The position numbers and the translations under genes were made by a program. The notes beneath the pieces were generated by a model that saw nothing but the letters and a program-made list of their open reading frames with translations, was not told the origin of the DNA and made no database searches. Source: Rhodospirillales bacterium (GTDB lineage: Bacteria > Pseudomonadota > Alphaproteobacteria > Rhodospirillales > Thalassospiraceae). Taken from it: DNA of 64,000 nt. The stretch spans positions 62,001 to 126,000 of the forward strand of contig JAHQVT010000001.1 of the NCBI GenBank assembly GCA_019634165.1, read 5' to 3'. Positions within the stretch are counted from its first letter, which is position 1, and each line of letters starts with the position of its first letter. Below, piece by piece: positions 9,371-18,712 of the stretch.

Positions 9371-9970
9371 ATGAATCGACAGGTCGGATATGTCGTTGTC
9401 ATGGGCGTATCGGGTTCGGGAAAAACCGAAATCGTCCGTGGCGTCGCAGACGCAGCCAACGCCGCGTGGCTTGACGCCGATGATCATCATCCGATTGAGA
9501 ATGTCGAACATATGCGCCGCGGACAGCCGTTAAATGATGACATGCGCTGGCCTTGGCTTGACGCCGTTGCCCACGCCGCACATCAGAAGGCGACAACACT
9601 TGATAGTGACCATGGCGCAGATACCGTTTTCATTGCCTGCTCTGCGTTGAAACGCAGCTATCGCGATTTTCTTTGCCGGAAACTGAATCCGGTGACGTTT
9701 GTATTTCTGGATGGCACGCGCGAGGTGATTCTGTCCCGGCTTGAACGCCGGGTCGGGCATTTCATGCCATCCGCACTGCTAGACAGCCAGCTTGCAGATC
9801 TTGAACCGCCGGGGCCGGACGAGAACTGTGTGACTGTCTCGATAGATGCCCCGATCGACACCGTTGTTGTCTCGACAATAAAAAGCCTGAAATCACGTGA
9901 AAACAGCGGCTCTTCCATCACCAAAGATAACATCGCCGGAAAACCGGCATTCCAGGGAGAAGACAAATGA
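9371..9970 (+). CDS. gntK: gluconokinase
   Basis: Phosphorylates D-gluconate to 6-phosphogluconate for the Entner-Doudoroff or pentose phosphate routes. 199 residues, slightly longer than usual (~170-180) because of a C-terminal tail of about 25 residues (KSLKSRENSGSS onward). The P-loop VVMGVSGSGKTEI (residues 9-21), the gluconate site LDADDHHPIENVEHMRRGQP, the LNDDMRWPWL lid region and SALKRSYRDFL are the GntK family pattern. Its last four bases overlap the start of the TRAP solute-binding gene (ATGA, 9967-9970), indicating translational coupling and tying the transporter to gluconate or a related sugar acid. Confidence 0.95.
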   Translation: MNRQVGYVVVMGVSGSGKTEIVRGVADAANAAWLDADDHHPIENVEHMRRGQPLNDDMRWPWLDAVAHAAHQKATTLDSDHGADTVFIACSALKRSYRDFLCRKLNPVTFVFLDGTREVILSRLERRVGHFMPSALLDSQLADLEPPGPDENCVTVSIDAPIDTVVVSTIKSLKSRENSGSSITKDNIAGKPAFQGEDK

Positions 9971-10995
9971 CCAAGACTTTGAAATCGCTCGCAGGAGCAA
10001 CCTTTATCGCGACCCTGATCGCAGTTGCGCCATTTTCGGCCAATGCACAGGAATTCACCCTTAAAATGCAGTCGAGTGACTCTGCTGGTGTTCCAAATTT
10101 TGAATTGGAACAGGACTGGGCCAAACGTGTTGGCGTTATGACCGGTGGCCGTGTTGAAGTTGAAATGCTTCCGGTCAACTCGATCGTTGAACATGCCGAA
10201 ACACAGGATGCCATTGCAGCAGGCATTCTGGATGGCCACATCACCGACACCAGCTATTTCACCGGCAAAGACCCGGCATTTGGCCTGATTGCCAACCCGG
10301 TCGGTGCATGGTCCGCACCTTCTGAAATGCTGCGTTTTGTTGAATATGGCGGTGGCAAAGAACTGATGAACAGCCTGTTGAACCCACGTGGTTTGCAGTT
10401 CGTTGGTGCGGTTACCCCGGGCCTCGAAGCCTTTGTATCGTCAGTGCCGCTTGATGGCGTTGCCGATCTTAAGGGTCTTAAAATGCGCGCACCAGAAGGC
10501 ATGGTCCAGCAAGTCTTTGCCGCAGCCGGTGCCGCACCGGTCAACATTCCGCAATCTGAAGTCTTTACATCACTTGATAAAAAAGTGATCGATGCCGCAG
10601 ATGCGACCGTGTTCTCGACCAATCAGGCGATGGGCCTGCATGACGTTGCCAAACATCCGGTCTATCCGGGCTTCCATTCCATGCCGATGCTGGAAGTTTC
10701 GATCAACAAGACCAAATGGGATTCCATGCCCGCAGACATCCAGACCATTCTTGAAATGTCGGTCCGTGATCTGGCCCATGACATGGATGCACGTCTTGCG
10801 ATGAAAGACATGGAATCTGTTGCTGCCGCACGTAAAGACGGTGGTGTCACCATCCATAACTGGTCTGCTGAAGAGCGTGCGAAATTCCGTCAGATTGCCA
10901 CCAGCCAGTGGGAAAAAGTGGCGGCACGTTCCAAAGACGCACAGCGCGTTTATGACACCTTGGTCAAATATCTGACCGCACAGGGCTTGATCTGA
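9967..10995 (+). CDS. dctP: TRAP transporter substrate-binding protein, gluconate-type
   Basis: Periplasmic solute receptor of a tripartite ATP-independent periplasmic transporter (DctP family, 342 residues). A Sec signal peptide covers residues 1-27 with cleavage after SANAQ. The body shows the DctP features: N-terminal lobe FTLKMQSSDSAGVPNFELEQ and the arginine-containing carboxylate-binding segment LKGLKMRAPEGMVQQVFAAAGAAPVNIPQSEVFTSL (given here in family terms as the KxR motif region). Coupling to gntK and the GntR operators suggests gluconate or another hexonate as substrate, which is inference from context. A structured 150-bp gap separates it from the permease genes, so this abundant receptor may be expressed at a higher level. 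Confidence 0.93.
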   Translation: MTKTLKSLAGATFIATLIAVAPFSANAQEFTLKMQSSDSAGVPNFELEQDWAKRVGVMTGGRVEVEMLPVNSIVEHAETQDAIAAGILDGHITDTSYFTGKDPAFGLIANPVGAWSAPSEMLRFVEYGGGKELMNSLLNPRGLQFVGAVTPGLEAFVSSVPLDGVADLKGLKMRAPEGMVQQVFAAAGAAPVNIPQSEVFTSLDKKVIDAADATVFSTNQAMGLHDVAKHPVYPGFHSMPMLEVSINKTKWDSMPADIQTILEMSVRDLAHDMDARLAMKDMESVAAARKDGGVTIHNWSAEERAKFRQIATSQWEKVAARSKDAQRVYDTLVKYLTAQGLI

Positions 10996-11015
10996 TCTTA
11001 TGATCGCATGATGGT

Positions 11016-11128
11016 TTACCGGCGGCATGGTTCATGTCCGCCGGTAACGACTTGAATACAATCCGGCCGCACCCGGTATAAGAGACGATACCGGGTGACG
11101 AGGTCCTCCCTGTTGCCGGATTGTATTC
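11016..11128 (+). other. structured RNA region between dctP and dctQ
   Basis: Three hairpins follow the dctP stop. Arms 11016-11025 and 11038-11047 (10 bp, 12-base loop) form the first. The outer arms 11054-11066 and 11116-11128 (13 perfect bp) enclose a second stem, 11070-11079 with 11088-11097 (10 bp, 8-base loop), giving a nested cloverleaf-like shape. No U-run follows either, so these look more like mRNA-stabilising or processing elements than simple terminators. Confidence 0.7.
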
Positions 11129-11152
11129 TTCGCATCGCAAGGAATGCTGAAT

Positions 11153-11758
11153 ATGGCTGTCAGCCCTGTAGACCCGAACCAAAGTGATCTCCCCGCAAGC
11201 ATCGTCCCTGATGCACTTCCCGAACAGGTTCCGGCAGTTTCCGGCCTGATGGGCCGTGCCGTGGATAAGGTCAGTCCGGTTTTTGCCTTTGGCTTTATAT
11301 TTGCCATGGGCATTCTGATTTTTGAAATTTTCATGCGGCATGTTTTCAACAGCCCCACTCTTTGGGTCCATGAAACCACGACATTTCTGTCTGCTGTCGG
11401 CTTTGTGTTTGGCGGGCTTTATTGTGCCGCGCGCGACAAACATATCCGGGTTGTTATTTTCTACGACATTGTCGGGCCGAAAATCCGCAAAGCCCTTGAT
11501 GTCGGCATTTCGATTGTCTGCATGACTGCATCGGGTTTCTTTGCTTGGGCGGCGTGGCTTATGGTCAAACGCGCAACACTCACGCCGACCGGTGACATTC
11601 ACTTTGAAACAACAGGCAGTGCGTTTAACGCACCCTATCCGGGTATCCTGAAACTCTTTCTGCTGGTGATCCTGATCCTGTTGGTGGTGCAGTTTCTGCT
11701 ACAGGCCATCAAGTATGCCCGCAAAGCGCCTGTCATGCCCACAACCGGGAAAGAATGA
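11153..11758 (+). CDS. dctQ: TRAP transporter small permease
   Basis: Four-helix DctQ subunit of the TRAP transporter (201 residues). After a polar N-terminus of about 35 residues, hydrophobic helices appear near 42-60, 80-95, 115-135 and 165-185, with the family segment FMRHVFNSPTLWVHETTTFL between the first two helices. DctQ links the large DctM permease with the periplasmic receptor. Start is the ATG at 11153, eight bases after AAGGAA; an ATG at 11144 overlaps that Shine-Dalgarno and is less likely. It is followed by dctM after 74 bp. Confidence 0.9.
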   Translation: MAVSPVDPNQSDLPASIVPDALPEQVPAVSGLMGRAVDKVSPVFAFGFIFAMGILIFEIFMRHVFNSPTLWVHETTTFLSAVGFVFGGLYCAARDKHIRVVIFYDIVGPKIRKALDVGISIVCMTASGFFAWAAWLMVKRATLTPTGDIHFETTGSAFNAPYPGILKLFLLVILILLVVQFLLQAIKYARKAPVMPTTGKE

Positions 11759-11832
11759 CACCCCGTTTCAAGTTGATACCCCCACAGTCATTGCACGGTC
11801 ACCCATCTGATCGGCGCGACAGGATAGATTAA

Positions 11833-13140
11833 ATGTTTGAATTACAGTCCCTAGGCATTGAATACGGCACACTTGCCATGTTCGTCCTGCTGCTTGGTTT
11901 TCTTCTGACAGGCATGCCGCTTGCGTTCGTCACCCTGCTGATTGCCCTTATTTTCACCCTTGGCTGGTTTGGCCCAATGGCCGTGCCATTGATCACCAGT
12001 CGGGTCTTTTCATTTGTTTCGTCCTTTGTTTTTGTTTCCGTCCCGATGTTCGTCATGATGGCGGCCATTCTGGATCGATCGGGAATTGCCCGCGATCTGT
12101 TTGATGCCATGCGCCTGTTTGGCGGTCGGCTTAAGGGCGGCGTTGCAGTCCAGACGATTTTCGTTGCCGTCATCCTTGCTGCCATGAGCGGCATTATCGG
12201 CGGCGAGATTGTGTTGCTTGGCATGCTGGCCCTGCCCCAGATGTTGCGTCAGGGGTACGATAAGAATTTGGCCATCGGTGTGGTCTGTGCCGGTGGGTCT
12301 CTTGGCACCATGGTCCCACCTTCGATTGTCCTGATCATTTATGGCCTGACGGCAAACGTATCGATTGGCGATCTGTTTACCTCGGCCTTTCTTCCGGGCT
12401 TCATGCTGGCGGGCTTTTATGTCGCCTACATTTTGTTCCGTTCTTATACCGGCAAAAACATTGCCCCACCGCCCCGTACCGAGCATATCCCGCGCGCAGA
12501 AAAACTGCGTTTGCTTAAAGGCTTGTTCCTGCCGATGCTGGTCGTGTTCTGTGTTCTTGGCTCGATCTATGGTGGGATCGCGTCAGTCACCGAGGCATCG
12601 GCTGTTGGTGTTGCCGGGGTTATCGCATCGACCATTGTACGGCGTGAATTTTCGCTCGCGATGCTTAAAAGTGCTGCGCTTCAAACACTTTCGACCTGCG
12701 GCATGATTGTCTGGATCGGGATTGGTGCATCGGCCCTTGTTGGCGTGTTCAACCTGATGGGCGGGATCAAATTTGTATCTGCCCTGATCACGGGCATTTC
12801 GGATGATCCAACCACCATCATCCTGTTCATGATGCTGATCCTGTTTATCCTTGGCATGTTCCTTGACTGGGTCGGCATTGCCCTTCTGACCATGCCGATT
12901 TTTGTCCCGATCGTGAAAGACCTTGGCTTGGACCCGGTCTGGTTTGGCGTTCTGTTTGCCATGAACATGCAGGTAAGCTTCCTGTCCCCACCGTTTGGGC
13001 CTGCGGCCTTCTATTTAAAATCGGTGGCACCGCCGGACATATCACTGGGCGATATCTTCAAGGCCTTACTGCCCTTCATCTGCTTACAGATTCTGGCCGT
13101 CGCCCTTCTGATAATCTTCCCCGGCCTTGCAGGGGGATAA
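11833..13140 (+). CDS. dctM: TRAP transporter large permease
   Basis: Large membrane subunit that carries the sodium-coupled substrate movement in the TRAP transporter. 435 residues with about twelve hydrophobic segments. DctM hallmarks include LLLGFLLTGMPLAFV, VPMFVMMAAILDRSGIARDLFD, the glycine-rich GGSLGTMVPPSIVLIIYG (substrate-site region) and FLSPPFGPAAFYLKSVAP. With dctP and dctQ it completes the transporter. The 74-bp gap after dctQ has no terminator. Ends 113 bp before the convergent AIPR gene. Confidence 0.95.
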   Translation: MFELQSLGIEYGTLAMFVLLLGFLLTGMPLAFVTLLIALIFTLGWFGPMAVPLITSRVFSFVSSFVFVSVPMFVMMAAILDRSGIARDLFDAMRLFGGRLKGGVAVQTIFVAVILAAMSGIIGGEIVLLGMLALPQMLRQGYDKNLAIGVVCAGGSLGTMVPPSIVLIIYGLTANVSIGDLFTSAFLPGFMLAGFYVAYILFRSYTGKNIAPPPRTEHIPRAEKLRLLKGLFLPMLVVFCVLGSIYGGIASVTEASAVGVAGVIASTIVRREFSLAMLKSAALQTLSTCGMIVWIGIGASALVGVFNLMGGIKFVSALITGISDDPTTIILFMMLILFILGMFLDWVGIALLTMPIFVPIVKDLGLDPVWFGVLFAMNMQVSFLSPPFGPAAFYLKSVAPPDISLGDIFKALLPFICLQILAVALLIIFPGLAGG

Positions 13141-13253
13141 GCCCCAGAATAGTGGTGTTTTGCCTGACAAGGGGAAGCTGGGAAATGCTCCCCCTTTGTT
13201 GTCAAATGTTAGTGTAAAGCATCGGTGGTTGAAGAGAAAACAGAACTAACGCT

Positions 13254-14912
13254 TTAGAAAAGGGAGAACTGCTTTATTGCGTTCTTAAGTCTGTCCGCCT
13301 GCTTCGGGTCTCTAAAATAAGAATAGTAAGCAGGCTCTCCCGCTTGTTTTAATGCTTCAGCAATGACCTGAATGGCTTTCTCAATAACCTGCTCCCGCTC
13401 TGAAGTAGGAGCAGCTTTTCCTATCATTCCGCATAACATCAATACGTGGAAAGAGCCGTAAGTAACAAACGTGTCATCCGTTCGCGCCACACCTCGAATA
13501 CGAATTTCATCCTCTATGAACTGCTTTTTTTCCTCGATAAGTTCGAACCATTCGAGGGCTTCAACGATCTGCTCTGCAGTTGCAGAATTGAAGATTTTTT
13601 CATAAGCCTCAGAGAAAATACTATCAGAATCCCTTTTGGCGCGCGCAGGATCATGCAACTTGTATGACATGATCAACTGCCCCGCACGTAAGGCATCCAA
13701 TATGCGCCCGCCTTTTACTGAATAACTTGCTAATAAACCACGCTTTCTTACGTAGGTTACACCTAACTTTGCTAGGTCGCTCTCTAGCTTCAGCTGCCTC
13801 TCATCGTTAACTCGCAAGTCTCTCGATAGGATTCTGTTCTGGGTGTTAGTTGACACTGCAATCTTACTAATAAGCTCTGGATCATCGGTCTCAAATATCC
13901 GAAACAGCACAGATAATTCCTCAAACCCACCAAAATCAGGGAAGTAATCTTTCATTGCATCGAATATTGCGGAACATGTTTGTGCACCATTGACAATCGA
14001 CAGTCTCTTCACTCCGACTTTTGGATTGTCTGTTGCCGTTCTCATCACTTTACACGACGTTCCCACCATCGTTATTCCATTATTGAATGATGCAAAGTGG
14101 CGTTTCTCGCTAGAGGCTGCTGTTTTGAAAATTTCCTTATTCACAGGATTGTTCAACCCTAGGAATCCCCTAACATTCATATCAAACAAAGAATAATCGA
14201 CTTTTCTTTCATCTCTCAGGTCGCGGATCAAATCATACAATTGACGGGCAGAAATATACCCAACGAAGCTCCTAAGCTCAGAGTTTCCAAACTCAACAAC
14301 TCCGGCATCCCTAGCAAAGAACGTGTGACTGGTACGCGCGCTGTGCGCATCCACACAAAACTCAACAAATTCAATCATATGGAACTGCTCGACGTCCACA
14401 TCCTGCGCAGCTAGATTCCGTACCAGAGGCCGAAGTTGGTGTTCTACACACTCGTTGCCATTGCTCAGCAACCACAGCTTAAATGCAGGGAAGTCTCGAT
14501 CCTGCAAATCTCTTATTTCAAGAATTTTTTGTTTAAGTCTCGCATTAACAACCTTATCTAGTTCAGAGTCCCGATCCTTAAGCACCTCGAAGAAGCGTAC
14601 GCTCTTTTCAGCTGCGGAAGCTTTAAAGGCATTCCGTGCTTTGCGTTCACTATCGTGAACCTTCGACTGAAACAAATGAACCACAGGCTGGTCAGATTGG
14701 CGATCTATGTAGATTGCGTCGATTCCGCAGTCATTACCACCATCAGTGTAAGCCTCTTCAATCTCAAATTGTTCTTTGTAGAACCTATGACTGAGAAACA
14801 GAAATATCAGAGCAGAATTCTTGGTTGACACAAGACCATCGTCAACAAGAGCCTCAATTCTACTATTCAGGCGCTCAAAAGATTCTTTGTCAAAGACCTT
14901 AGTCAAAAGCAC
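13254..14912 (-). CDS. AIPR-family (abortive infection / phage resistance) protein
   Basis: About 552 residues. The central and C-terminal part carries the AIPR (PF10592-type) signatures: FDMNVRGFLGLNNPVNKEIF, FASFNNGITMVGTSC, SIVNGAQTCSAIFDAM and TNTQNRILSRDLRVND. The N-terminus shows a PD-(D/E)XK-nuclease-like pattern, DGGNDCGIDAIYIDR then VVHLFQSKVHD (D...QxK as in Mrr-like enzymes), so it may be a DNA/RNA endonuclease. Known relatives are phage-defence genes. No ATG start: a GTG at 14912 with GGGG six bases upstream is preferred; a TTG at 14927 is possible. Base composition is visibly more AT-rich than the neighbours, a sign of recent transfer. It stands alone between dctM and gor. Confidence 0.85.
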   Translation of the reverse strand: MLLTKVFDKESFERLNSRIEALVDDGLVSTKNSALIFLFLSHRFYKEQFEIEEAYTDGGNDCGIDAIYIDRQSDQPVVHLFQSKVHDSERKARNAFKASAAEKSVRFFEVLKDRDSELDKVVNARLKQKILEIRDLQDRDFPAFKLWLLSNGNECVEHQLRPLVRNLAAQDVDVEQFHMIEFVEFCVDAHSARTSHTFFARDAGVVEFGNSELRSFVGYISARQLYDLIRDLRDERKVDYSLFDMNVRGFLGLNNPVNKEIFKTAASSEKRHFASFNNGITMVGTSCKVMRTATDNPKVGVKRLSIVNGAQTCSAIFDAMKDYFPDFGGFEELSVLFRIFETDDPELISKIAVSTNTQNRILSRDLRVNDERQLKLESDLAKLGVTYVRKRGLLASYSVKGGRILDALRAGQLIMSYKLHDPARAKRDSDSIFSEAYEKIFNSATAEQIVEALEWFELIEEKKQFIEDEIRIRGVARTDDTFVTYGSFHVLMLCGMIGKAAPTSEREQVIEKAIQVIAEALKQAGEPAYYSYFRDPKQADRLKNAIKQFSLF

Positions 14913-15056
14913 AACTAACCCCAACAAAACACAACCACAAATATAAGCAAGCAGTATGCTTATCTAGTGGTTTGGTGTCCATTCCAATAGTCTTTGTTCA
15001 ATTAAATTATCAAGACTGAGAAAGGCCGCACTCTCTAATTGAATTCTAGAACTCAA

Positions 15057-15089
15057 CAAAAAACAGGCGGTGTTCGTTGAACACCGCCT
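15057..15089 (-). terminator. terminator of gor
   Basis: Perfect 11-bp stem (15065-15075 with 15079-15089) and 3-base loop; on the minus strand it is followed by TGTTTTTTG. Located 30 bp past the gor stop. Confidence 0.9.
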
Positions 15090-15118
15090 ACTGCCTACTA
15101 ACTGAACGAACTAACTTG

Positions 15119-16480
15119 TCAGCCGCCAACCGGGAACCGCATGGTCACAAATTCTTCGGCTGCGGACGGATGCACCGCAACGGTCTGATCAAACTGGGCC
15201 TTGGTCGCGCCCATGCGGACCGCAATACCAATACCCTGAATGATTTCAGCCGCATCTGGGCCAACCATGTGGGCACCAAGAACCACGTCCGTGGTTTTAT
15301 CGACGATCAGTTTCATCAGCGTTTTTTCATCGCGGCCCGAAAGGGTGTGGCGCATCGGTTTGAAGGTGGATTTGTAAATCACCACTTCACCGCCCTTGGC
15401 ACGGGCTTCTTCTTCGGACAGGCCGACGGTACCTACAGGTGGCTGGCTAAAGACTGCGGTTGGGATGGCCTGATAGGACATTGACCATGGCTTGCCGCCA
15501 AAGACGCTATCGGCGAAGGCCATGCCTTCTTTGATCGCGACCGGGGTTAGTTGAACATGATCGCGCACATCGCCGACGGCATAGATGTTTGGCACACTGG
15601 TTTGAAGTGCGGCATTGGTGATGATGGCACTGTTATTTTTAAGTTCCACCCCAACCTGCTCCAGGCCCATTCCATGGGTTTTTGGCTGCCGACCGGTGGC
15701 AAACATGATGGCATCAACGGTTTGATGACCGCCGCCCGTCAGGGTCAGGGATAAGGTGCCATCATCGTTCTTGGCAATCGCTGTGACATTGGTATGCAGT
15801 TTAAGATCAATGCCCTTTTTGACGATTTCTTCGGCAAGATGGTTGCGGATATCATCATCAAAACCCCGCAGGATTTGCTCCCCGCGATAGAACTGCGTCA
15901 CGTTTGACCCAAGGCCGGCAAAAATCCCGGCGAACTCAACCGCGATATAGCCACCACCAACAACGGCAATCCGTTCTGGCAAGTCTTCAAGGTGGAATGC
16001 TTCGTTCGATGAAATCGCATGTTCGATGCCCGGAATATCGGGCAGGGTCGGCGTACCCCCAACAGCGATCAAGATACGATCCGCCGTTACCGTTTTATCC
16101 CCCACCGCGATGGTATGGGCGTCTTTTAGGACAGCGCGATTTTCAAACAGCTCAATATTTGATCCGGCCAGAAGTTTTTTGTAAATGCCATTAAGACGTT
16201 CAATTTCTTTGTCTTTATTGGCAATCAGGGTTTTCCAGCTAAAGCTTGGTTCGCCCGGAAGGGTCCAGCCATAGGCAGATGCGTCTTCGAAATCTTCGGC
16301 AAAATGTGCGCCATAGACCAGAAGTTTTTTCGGGACACACCCGCGAATAACGCAGGTGCCGCCAACCCGGCTTTCTTCAGCAATGGCGACCTTTGCGCCG
16401 TATCCCGAAGCCACACGGGCCGCACGCACACCACCCGAACCAGCACCAATAACAAATAAATCAAAATCATAATCCGACAT
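15119..16480 (-). CDS. gor: glutathione-disulfide reductase
   Basis: NADPH-dependent flavoenzyme that regenerates reduced glutathione in the cytoplasm. 453 residues, family length. FAD-binding DLFVIGAGSGGVRAARVA (residues 7-24), redox-active disulfide GGTCVIRGCVPKKL (about 41-54), NAD(P) domain IAVVGGGYIAVEFAGIFAGL, the second FAD site NIYAVGDVRDHVQLTPVA and the C-terminal catalytic HPSAAEEFVTMR are all intact. ATG at 16480 is preceded by AAGGA at about seven bases; the frame is open further upstream but that part has no family similarity. gshA, which makes glutathione, lies in the same window at 42.7 kb. Confidence 0.97.
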   Translation of the reverse strand: MSDYDFDLFVIGAGSGGVRAARVASGYGAKVAIAEESRVGGTCVIRGCVPKKLLVYGAHFAEDFEDASAYGWTLPGEPSFSWKTLIANKDKEIERLNGIYKKLLAGSNIELFENRAVLKDAHTIAVGDKTVTADRILIAVGGTPTLPDIPGIEHAISSNEAFHLEDLPERIAVVGGGYIAVEFAGIFAGLGSNVTQFYRGEQILRGFDDDIRNHLAEEIVKKGIDLKLHTNVTAIAKNDDGTLSLTLTGGGHQTVDAIMFATGRQPKTHGMGLEQVGVELKNNSAIITNAALQTSVPNIYAVGDVRDHVQLTPVAIKEGMAFADSVFGGKPWSMSYQAIPTAVFSQPPVGTVGLSEEEARAKGGEVVIYKSTFKPMRHTLSGRDEKTLMKLIVDKTTDVVLGAHMVGPDAAEIIQGIGIAVRMGATKAQFDQTVAVHPSAAEEFVTMRFPVGG

Positions 16481-16709
16481 GCGGAAATCCTTATTTTCGG
16501 TCAATTGACGATATGGCGCCAAATGTAGGGCGATATTTTCAAGAGTCGAGGCAAAACCAAGCAACTTGGGCGTAAAATTCATGTGATCAGGCGTGAAGAT
16601 CACACCTGGGCGCCCACTTGACCAACCAGAGATAGCATTTTTAAACTTTCGCGCTATATGATGGGTCAGACGCGATGGGGATTGCGATAACTTTGATAGG
16701 ATCATGTTT

Positions 16710-17129
16710 ATGAACGACCATATTCACGGTCAGGACGCGTCTTTTGACCCGGCACCGCATCATGCAGATGAACGCGGTGGCAACACAGCACTTGTGTGCT
16801 ATGGCCTTATGATCGCGACCCTGTTTACGGCGTTTGCCACCGGGCTTATTGCGCTGATTGTGTCTTATATTGCGCGTGAAGAAGACAATCACTGGACCAA
16901 CAGCCATTACGTTTTCGTTATCCGAACTTTTTGGATCAGCATCCTGTATGCGATCATTTTCGGGTTCTTTACGTTCATGATCGGCTGGGTGCCGCTTTTG
17001 GGCTGGGCGATTGTCGGCCTGATGGGGCTTTACACCACCGCGTGGTTCATCGGACGCAATGTGATTGGTCTTTTGCGCGCCGTTAATGGCCGCCCGATTG
17101 ATAATCCGCAAAGCTGGTTCTTTGGCTAA
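16710..17129 (+). CDS. DUF4870-like small membrane protein
   Basis: 139 residues with a polar, His/Asp-rich N-terminus (~28 residues) and three hydrophobic helices (about 30-52, 70-92, 95-118). Pattern GGNTALVCYGLMIATLFTAF and EDNHWTNSHYVFVIRTFWIS resembles the DUF4870/Tic20-like family, where small inner-membrane proteins of unknown role are common. Start at the ATG at 16710, nine bases after AGGA; the ATG at 16704 is too close to it. Divergent from gor. An inverted repeat follows the gene. No function is claimed. Confidence 0.8.
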   Translation: MNDHIHGQDASFDPAPHHADERGGNTALVCYGLMIATLFTAFATGLIALIVSYIAREEDNHWTNSHYVFVIRTFWISILYAIIFGFFTFMIGWVPLLGWAIVGLMGLYTTAWFIGRNVIGLLRAVNGRPIDNPQSWFFG

Positions 17130-17155
17130 GCCTTACAAAATCAACTAAATTTAGC

Positions 17156-17193
17156 GGTGCAATCGGCTGGACGTTGTTTTGTCCGATTGCACC
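17156..17193 (+). terminator. inverted repeat after DUF4870-like gene
   Basis: Arms GGTGCAATCGG (17156-17166) and its complement (17183-17193) form an 11-bp stem with a 16-base T-rich loop. No U-run follows, so termination strength is uncertain. Confidence 0.5.
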
Positions 17194-17260
17194 GGACTCC
17201 CCGGACCGTTAAAGTCATCAGCACGTAAAACAAATGACACGGACAGGGAGTCGCACCGCC

Positions 17261-18709
17261 ATGACATTGGCGTCGCAAGCGCCTGGCGATAAAATGCGCT
17301 GGGAAGACCTTCTTTCATCTCATCGGCTTGAATTTAAAGACGGCAAAATCCGCCTGCCCGAAGGTGCGCCCTATCCAACGCCGGATGGCAGAAGCCCGTT
17401 CCAGATTGATGTGGACCGGGTGATTTTTTCATCTTCCTTCCGGCGTTTGCAAAACAAAACCCAAGTTCATCCGCTATCGGAAAATGATCACGTTCATACC
17501 CGCCTGACCCACACGATTGAAGTCGGGTCAGTTGGGCAGTCGCTTGGCCTGATGGCAGGTGCGCATATCGTCAAGAACCTGCCAAAAGGGTCTGAAACGA
17601 CGGTCGCTGATATTGGATATATGGTTCAGGCGGCATGCCTTGCGCATGATATTGGCAACCCGCCCTTTGGTCATTCCGGCGAAGATGCGATCAATGAATG
17701 GTTCACGACATCGAAGCTTGCCAAAGATGAACTGACATCGCGCCTTTCGGGGCCGGAGCTTGAAGACCTGCGCCATTTTGAAGGCAACGCCCAAGGGTTG
17801 CGGATCATAAGCCAGCTTGAAATGAAGCGGTTTGACGGTGGGTTGAACCTGACTTACGGCACGCTTGGAAGCTTCATTAAATATCCGCGCAGCACATCGG
17901 TTCCTGATAACAAACGCGGCGCATATACCGGCCTTAAAAAACCCGGATATTATCAGGCCGAACGCGATATTGCCTATGCAATTGCAAAGGCCTGTGGCCT
18001 ATCCCCGCTTGAAGGATTTGACGGGGCATGGCGCCGTCATCCGCTGGTGTATCTGGTCGAGGCGGCAGACGATATTTGCTATTCCGTGGTCGATCTTGAA
18101 GATGGCTGGGAATTGGGCTGTGTGACGTTTGAAGAAGTCGAACGCGCGCTGGCCCCGATTGCCCGGAACCCTGATAAATATGACGGCGATGCTGATCAAC
18201 GCTGGAACGATTTACGGGCCGAGGGCTGGTACGCCGAGAAATCCGAAAATGACCGGATCGGGTTCCTGCGTGGCAAGGCAATTGGCAATCTGGTCAAGGC
18301 CGCAGTTGATGCATTCATTGAAAATGAAGACGCCCTTTTGACCGGCACCATCCAAGGCGACTTGCTGGCCAATACCCCGCTTGGCTCCGATGCCAAGGCA
18401 TGTAAAAAACTGGCCGTGCAAAAAATTTATAACGCCCCCCATGTCCTGCCGATTGAGATGGCCGGGTTTGAGGTGGTTAACGGCCTGCTCAACAGCTTTG
18501 TCCGGGCGGCAATCGATATTGACGAACATATCAATCACGGCAGACGCCTACCACCTCAGGCAGACCGGATTGATAAACTTCTGTCAGGCAAAATTTCAGA
18601 CGCGCCCGACCTCTATAGCCGCCTGATGCGGGTGATGGATTACATTTCTGGCATGACGGATCGCTATGCGGTGACGCTGTTTAGGAAGCTTCAAGGCATT
18701 ACGATCTAA
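17261..18709 (+). CDS. dgt: deoxyguanosinetriphosphate triphosphohydrolase-like protein
   Basis: HD-domain dNTP triphosphohydrolase (dGTPase-like, type 2 subfamily), which cuts dGTP or other dNTPs to nucleoside and triphosphate and so limits dNTP pools. 482 residues. The metal-binding pattern is clear: RRLQNKTQVHPLSENDHVHTR (family signature), LTHTIEVGSVGQSLG (first His), CLAHDIGNPPFGHSGEDAIN (HD pair plus catalytic His) and a downstream Asp in YLVEAADDICYSVVDLEDGW. ATG at 17261 follows GGGAG; the in-frame ATG at 17234 lacks one. Ends at a bidirectional terminator shared with cysH. Confidence 0.94.
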   Translation: MTLASQAPGDKMRWEDLLSSHRLEFKDGKIRLPEGAPYPTPDGRSPFQIDVDRVIFSSSFRRLQNKTQVHPLSENDHVHTRLTHTIEVGSVGQSLGLMAGAHIVKNLPKGSETTVADIGYMVQAACLAHDIGNPPFGHSGEDAINEWFTTSKLAKDELTSRLSGPELEDLRHFEGNAQGLRIISQLEMKRFDGGLNLTYGTLGSFIKYPRSTSVPDNKRGAYTGLKKPGYYQAERDIAYAIAKACGLSPLEGFDGAWRRHPLVYLVEAADDICYSVVDLEDGWELGCVTFEEVERALAPIARNPDKYDGDADQRWNDLRAEGWYAEKSENDRIGFLRGKAIGNLVKAAVDAFIENEDALLTGTIQGDLLANTPLGSDAKACKKLAVQKIYNAPHVLPIEMAGFEVVNGLLNSFVRAAIDIDEHINHGRRLPPQADRIDKLLSGKISDAPDLYSRLMRVMDYISGMTDRYAVTLFRKLQGITI

Positions 18710-18712
18710 ACC

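Noticed and set aside
9658..10239. 193-codon frame antisense to gntK/dctP
   Set aside because: Shadow of two conserved genes that overlap by ATGA.
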